Made by a program: the position numbers and the translations under genes
The notes under the pieces: generated by a model
Seen by the model: only the letters and a program-made list of their open reading frames with translations
Database searches by the model: none
What the model was told of the DNA's origin: nothing
DNA from: Datnioides undecimradiatus
Taxonomy: Eukaryota; Chordata; Actinopteri; Lobotiformes; Datnioididae
Direction: 5' to 3'
Length of the DNA: 64,000 nt
Assembly: GCA_008933995.1 (NCBI GenBank)
Contig: WARS01000028.1
Coordinates: forward strand, 460,001-524,000
Part shown: positions 58,441-64,000 of the stretch, piece by piece
Layout: each line of letters starts with the position of its first letter
How positions within the stretch are numbered: the first letter of the stretch is position 1

Positions 58441-61400
58441 AATCTCTGTTGACATGTTAGCGCTGTGGTCGAGAGCCGTCTTTTCTGCACCTTTGACACG
58501 CTGCAGCCGCCTGGCACCCACCTTCCCACCGCAAATACCAAGAAGAAGAAGAAGAAGAGCGGTCAGTCGCAGCACAAACAGGAAGGGCAGATATAAACAG
58601 CGGCAACGGAGGAACAAATCACACGGCGGGGTCAGAGGGGGCTTTTGTCTCGCACATAAATACACGCCGACTGACATGCGACGCTGCACACACGCATCTG
58701 AAAGAGCCGGCCACTTAGCGGCGAGGAAGCAGGTTCATTTCAGGCGCTTCCTCCTGACTCACGATCGCTCGTCTTTTATGTTTTAAATCAGTGAAAAATG
58801 CAAAAAAGACAAAAAAGCAAAAAAAAACCAAAACAACCCCAGACGGCTCACCTCTGTCGCCGCGCGCCACGAGTGGAGCTGGGAAAGCAAGAGGAAGTGC
58901 GTTGGTTTCGACCACCGGATTAAAATAAAAGAGGTGACTCTGGCTTCTTTCGTAGCGTGACACCGATGCTATCAGCTCTGCTCGGGATTCCCACGGCAGA
59001 CGAATTTCCAAAGCGCACACATCGAACGGTTCCGGGTTTTGCGACTGCAAAACACTGACCGCACTGTGCACAATGCACCACAGTCTGCTTCTGACCTGTG
59101 GCTGATAACACACTGACGCTATTGTTAGTAGACCGATCTGACGCTGTCACGCTAGCAAGTCAGCGACCACAGGTGTCGCAGAAGGGGAATGTTTGAAAAG
59201 TTGACGTTAGTTGGTCCAAAATTGGACTTTTAGACCATTTTTGATGCAGATTTCCCAGGTGAAAATGTGTAAAAGTGATCTAAAACCTGCAACGTATGAC
59301 TGCGGGAGAAGCAGCAAGCAAACGCTGAACCTGCACACGCAGCTGCATGCCTCAGACTTCCTCAATTTCACTCACTTGCACGGTGTTTTAATCAAAATGC
59401 AGCACAGACGTGAGTTTTACAGGTGACTAAAACAACAAAAAGGCGACTGACGTGATTCGGTTGCCGGCCGTGACGGTCTGATGTGGTTCGTGAGCAGGAA
59501 ACCGCTCGTGTTTCCTGCAAAACGACAAAAGAAAAACAGAAAATCGACGCAAAAACGACAAATTCAGCGCAAAACAGTGGCTCGGTGGATTTAAAACAAC
59601 ACTTTGACCCACAGCAGCTCAGAAACGAGCCTCAGTGGCTGTACTGTGAGCGTTAAACTCAGCGACACGAGCGTCGACTTTTACTTTTCTGCAGGTTTTC
59701 GCTCACGAAAGCCCGATTAGCCCTTCATCTGAATGCTGGTGCAGATTGTCACCTGAGGGGGGGACGCAGGGGTAAATAACAAGGTGCTCGTGTCTGGGCA
59801 CCCAATTAGGGAAATAACCGCCATGTTGTCACATCATTAACTCTGGGCTTCGTTAATTCTCTTCCTGTTCCCGTCTCCCTTCGCGCCGCACGTCACTGCA
59901 TCTCGTTAAGTCGATCCTCTCCTGGGCTCGCCGTGGCCCGTAGCGGCCCGAACGACTCAAAACAGGACTCACGTGGCGCGTCGGGAAGCACATTTCCAAT
60001 ATATAGGAATCTATTTGCACAAGTGGGAATGCCAAATCCGGCGGCTGCAGCCCTCTCATGCCTCCCCGCAGCAGAGGCCATACAGAAGTCAGGTATCTGG
60101 CGTCATTTGTTTCTGAGCCGCTGTGACCAATCGGGAGATTTGCTCCTGTGTTTTAATAGTGAGGTCAAGGGGGCACGCGGAATGAGAACGGGGATGGCGT
60201 GTGTGTATGTGTGTGTGTACAGAGGGATTGAGGAGAGCTTTGCCCCGTGGTGGGACCCCATGGCCCCTGGCCGACCTTTCTCCCTCTGGTGTTCGGCCGT
60301 GGACGTCTGCCAAGGGTGAGTGGATGTGCGGCGGCTGGCTCAGGTGAGGATGAATGCAGCCCGACGGGCTCGCTGTGATCTCGACTCCTCTTTCTTCCAT
60401 CATCATCCTCACAAAAGCACTTATTTCTGTCTGTCTCTCTCTGCGTCTGCCTCTCGTCTTTCAGGTGAGGATGATGACAGACTCGCGGGTGTAATCGGCT
60501 CTGGCGGACGGTCCATCTTCATCCGCTCGGCAGAGGTCAGGTCAGACGTGGGGTCGCTGTCTTGGAGGAATTTGCTGACTCTAAATGCTAAAAATCCGCC
60601 TTTTAAAATAAAAAATATATAAACATTCCTTTAAAACCATTTAAAAACACTTTGAGTTAAGAGTTTTTACAAAATATGAATTAATGCAGCAACGATGTGC
60701 CGATCTTTCATGATCTTTGAAGACCAGGGGTCACTTATGTGTCATCCTGGGACCTTAAACGCCTCATATGCTGCACTATATATATATATATGATTTCACA
60801 TTGTCTGTCAGTCTTAATCATTCAAACAAAGACTTAAACCCATTTTCTTTGTAGCTGTAAACAACACGGGCCTAAATGAGGAGATGTAAACACTTTCAAA
60901 GGTCTGAACTTTTGCAGGATTTTGCTTTTTCACGTAACTGAGGCAGCACAGACGGCAGTGACGTACTGCCGGAGGCCTGAACTGTTCTGACGTTCAGCTC
61001 AAACGATGATTTAATTTCACAAAATCTGCACTTTGCCTTGAAAGCGAGGTCGTTTTCAGCAGGTTGCTTTCAACCTGAGGCGGCTATCGGCTACGTCAAG
61101 CTAGCCAAGTGCTAATCAAATGATAGGAATCACAACAAATCCCAAGTTTTACCCTGATTCAGAGCAAACTTATGCGTGATTATGAATATAGTCTTAAAAA
61201 ACACCCTTTTACACTAAATGCCCACAGTGCATCACACCACAGGAAGCAGAAACTTGTTTTTACAGGATGCGTCACCGCCTCGCTTCACGTTACGGTGGGT
61301 TTCTTTTTATCAAACGCTCCATCTTTTGGTTTTGGGTGTGTTGCTGTTTCTTTGCACACGCGCACAAAGGCTTGAATTAGTAATATTGGTTTGGAGGACG

Positions 61401-62235
61401 GGCCGTCCTGCTGTGCTGTGGCCACACGTGGGGGAGCTAGCTGTGTGTTGTGGCTAAATGATTCTCCTGCAGCCCTACACACAAACTCACAACCACTGTC
61501 CAAATATCGTCTTTGGTTTCTGCTTGTTTTTACTTTACCTTTCAATAAAAAACACAAGGCAGCGGATGGAAACAGCCTCGACTCACGCCTTTGTCCTTTA
61601 TCTGCCATTCAAGCTGGCGCTGGTGCGACGCTCAGTCAAAGTGCTAATCGCCGTCCGTCGCAGCAGCAGCAGCAGCGTTCTCACACTTTCACTTGACGAG
61701 ACACATTTACGTGGTATTCACAGCTTTACAATGTTTAAGCTTAAGCTCGTGAGTTGTGACGTTTGTGTGTGTCAGTTTTATCGACCAGTATTGGTTTTCA
61801 GTTCCCAACCCCGGTCTGTAAAATTAAAATAAATACAATTAAAATAGAATTTCACTTTTTTTGGCCCCTCAAACTTAATTAATTGAATATTTTTAATCTT
61901 TTAACTATTTACTTCAAACTGTGATCTCACTGGTTTCTTCTTGTTTCCTTTTGTGCCCATATTTTAATATCATTTAATATCATTTCTGTATATATCTGTT
62001 TTACAGCCTGCTAGTTTACTCGCAATTGTTGTGCCATTCATATTAATTTGCATAACACTTTGGGCAACTAGAGTTAGAAATAAACTTAATCAACTTCACT
62101 AAACACTCTTAAAACACTATAAGTTTCCACAAACGGCTCATTTCACTCTTTACTCTATTTATTAATTGTTAAACAATTAGTTTGACGTTTTGAAAAGAGC
62201 ACTGTTTCACTTAACAAGATAAAAACACTGTTTTT
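58441..62235. other. gene-free 3' flank
   Basis: An AAG run (58540-58557), mixed unique sequence, and AT-rich parts (60600-60860, 61840-62230). AGCCCGATTAGCCCTTCATC and CCCAATTAGGGAAATAACCG (59710-59820) with CATCATTAACTCTGGGCTTCGTTAATTC (59832-59859) look conserved. Frames of 101-132 residues show no domain. Confidence 0.45.
59690..60060. promoter_or_regulatory. candidate conserved element downstream of gata3
   Basis: CACCCAATTAGGGAAATAACC and TTAACTCTGGGCTTCGTTAATTC lie in unique sequence about 1.3 kb beyond the inferred transcript end. Weak, composition-based call. Confidence 0.22.
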
Positions 62236-62239
62236 GTAT

Positions 62240-62530
62240 TTGCACGTATGCTAAATATGAAGCTGCAGCTAGCAGCCGGTTAGCTTAGCGTAAGGCAAGT
62301 CTGGTTAAGCTGTTTTTATGCTACTTTGCGCAAAAACTGAAGTTGCTGCATCTGAACTAGCTAAAAAACTTGCAATTTGTTTGTTTAAACGGATTAAACA
62401 GAAATTAACATTTTAATTAGCGAGCGCCAGAAACGCTGGCACCCACAGTTTAGGCAGAGCTAGCTGTTTTCAGCTTTTATGCTAAGCGAAGCTAAGCTAA
62501 GCTAACCGGCTGCAGGCTGCATCAACAGAC
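62240..62530. mobile_element. inverted-repeat element (GCTAAGCTAAGCTAACCGG type)
   Basis: The left arm TAAATATGAAGCTGCAGCTAGCAGCCGGTTAGCTTAGCGTAAG (62252-62294) is matched in reverse by TATGCTAAGC...AAGCTAAGCTAACCGGCTGCAGGCTGCATC (62478-62523). Inside, TTTGTTTAAACGGATTAAACAGAAATTAACATTTTAATTAGCGAGC matches, from memory, a very common percomorph repeat. Non-autonomous, no coding capacity. Confidence 0.6.
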
Positions 62531-63143
62531 AGGCAGGAGACTCATCTTTGCTTCTTAGCCTGAGAGCAAATATGTTTAAATAAGTGATTTTTACAGTGCA
62601 CTATGGCGGTGACTGTAGCATATTCATCATTTTACTGACACGAAATATAAAAACAGACTCTGTGGTGAGACCTTATAGTTATTCCAGTGATTTAAGGCTT
62701 AAATTAAGTGTTGTTAGGCTCCACAGTGAGCTAACAATGACCTCACTGGAGCCCTCTTTAATCTCCTCCGATATCACTCTGATACCCATACAAGATATAA
62801 TGTTTATATAGTATCCTGATATAGATTATTATAGGATTACTATAGTCCTATTTGAAAGTAAATGGCTGTTGCTGCTCTTATCCTTCCGCTTTTGTTTCCA
62901 AAGACCTGAAGCCTGAAACATGAGGGATGAGCCGCCGCGGCATTGTGGGAGTTCTCTCACTCGTTCGAGACCCCCTCGCCACTTTGAAAAGAGCAGCCTC
63001 GCGTTGCATTGTCTCCTTAACAATCGTAAATTTGAACCATAATCTCCCGTCACAACATAGCAGATAAAAGATAATTATCTCTTTTACTGAGGTGCCCTGG
63101 GGCTTCTTGGACGGCCTAGCAGACAACGTGCCTAAACCCTCAT

Positions 63144-63145
<2 letters not shown>

Positions 63146-63179
<34 letters not shown>
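63146..63179 (+). repeat. (CA)17 microsatellite
   Basis: Uninterrupted CA run. Confidence 0.96.
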
Positions 63180-63181
<2 letters not shown>

Positions 63182-63209
63182 CTCACAGACTTGCAACAGG
63201 CTTGTGAGT

Positions 63210-63234
63210 CTGCTGCTGCTGCTGCTGCTGCTGC
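63210..63234 (+). repeat. (TGC)8 trinucleotide repeat
   Basis: Eight TGC units, 30 bp after the CA tract. Confidence 0.95.
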
Positions 63235-64000
63235 GATGAGAGATTCATCAACAGATCGGTTTTATAGTGTTTACTTACGTTACGTGCGCACATGAACGCA
63301 CCGCATCCAAATCTCCTCTTACGGCTCCGAAGCAACAGATTTTAGTCTAATTTATGCAGCAAGGTGGTGAAAAACAGCGTTTTTCCGCCTGGTGTGGATT
63401 CAGAAAACGCTAATGGAGTAGTCGGGGTAGCCGAGGTGGCACAGAGTTCACAGGTTCACTTAGGGAGCAGCTTCGAGGTACAAACCTCAGCCTATGACAG
63501 AAAGTGTCAGAGGGAATGAATGACGACCTGAGAGGGCCTGGGAGAGCGTGAGGTGGCGTGCTTCAGAGAGAAGCTGCAGCGAGGCAGGAAGGCGTTGGGT
63601 TAAACAGAGGTGGAGCGGGAAAGGTCACACGAGCCAAAGGCGTTGTTACCATCGGGTGAACTTGTGCTAAAACACACTTCAGTATGCAAAGCACGCGAGA
63701 TAAAAGCTATTAAAAATAAGCTGAGGTGCGAAGGAAGATGTTTGTGCCACGATTTCTTGTGTGCAGTATTAAAAACAAAAGGCTCCAGCTACAGTAAAAA
63801 TAGCATTTTCATTAAAAACTAATAAAATGTTTACCCTCTAATAAGCAACTTAATAAATGTTAAATAAATAAAAAATAAAATAAAATAATTATTTTCTAAA
63901 TGGGTGAAATGTCCTGTCTCTTTAACCGTCTCCGTGACAACCAATATTAATTAACTATATAAATACCATTCTCGCATCTGTGTGTTAACTCTCATATTAC

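Larger units (their letters stand above)
62535..64000. other. gene-free end of window
   Basis: Unique or undetermined sequence with (CA)17 (63146-63179), (TGC)8 (63210-63234) and an AT-rich end (63820-63895). The short Ala-run frame is the TGC/GCT repeat. No exon seen. Confidence 0.5.

Overview
This window reads as vertebrate nuclear DNA, most likely from a ray-finned (probably percomorph) fish. The signs are long CA/TG, CT/GA and AAT microsatellites, GT...AG introns, and remnants of dispersed repeats that I associate with percomorph genomes (GCTAAGCTAAGCTAACCGG-type, TTAGCATGCTAA-type, tandem TACTTTTACTT-type, and a LINE 3' end coding for NAAARL...LHWFPV). The repeat family assignments are from memory and were not aligned. 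There are no prokaryotic features: no operons, no ribosome binding sites, and almost all open frames are short chance frames.

The only protein-coding gene I can support is a GATA-binding protein 3 orthologue (gata3) on the + strand, spread over about 47.25-58.4 kb. It has a non-coding first exon and leader, then five coding exons: 47997-48226, 49234-49742, 52072-52212, 54500-54631 and 56697-56978. These are the start exon, the transactivation exon, the N-finger exon, the C-finger exon and the C-terminal exon. Junction positions, intron phases (1, 1, 0, 0) and donor/acceptor dinucleotides match vertebrate GATA3. Every coding exon nevertheless carries small insertions or deletions, many in homopolymer or dinucleotide runs, so no exon reads through in one correct frame apart from the ends of exons 4 and 5. 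Indels outnumber clear substitutions, which is the reverse of neutral pseudogene decay, so I favour uncorrected long-read assembly error over a dead gene. I cannot exclude a pseudogene.

Positions 1-47,200 and 58,440-64,000 hold no gene I can support. This matches the gene-poor flanks known around vertebrate GATA3, a landscape of long-range enhancers. Several stretches look like conserved non-coding elements: unique sequence, balanced composition, and dense homeodomain (TAAT), octamer (ATGCAAAT) and GATA motifs. The best candidates lie at about 5.3-6.3, 7.8-8.4, 10.4-10.8, 12.4-12.9, 20.0-20.6, 36.4-37.4, 38.3-39.1, 39.7-41.1, 42.8-43.0, 45.1-45.8, 50.57-50.79 (intron 3), 53.1-53.6 (intron 4) and 59.7-60.1 kb. 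Repeated GATA sites, including a perfect palindrome with two opposed GATA cores at 20555-20570, fit autoregulation by Gata3 or input from Gata2, but that is inference.

Mobile and repetitive DNA includes a 0.5 kb MITE with TTAA flanks (23911-24409) and a second fragment of the same family (about 7430-7551), an L2-like LINE 3' fragment (about 28.97-29.45 kb), a 20-bp-period minisatellite split by a (CA)28 tract (26376-26905), an inverted-repeat element at 62.24-62.53 kb, and many microsatellites. I found no CRISPR array, rRNA, tRNA or new multi-gene system.
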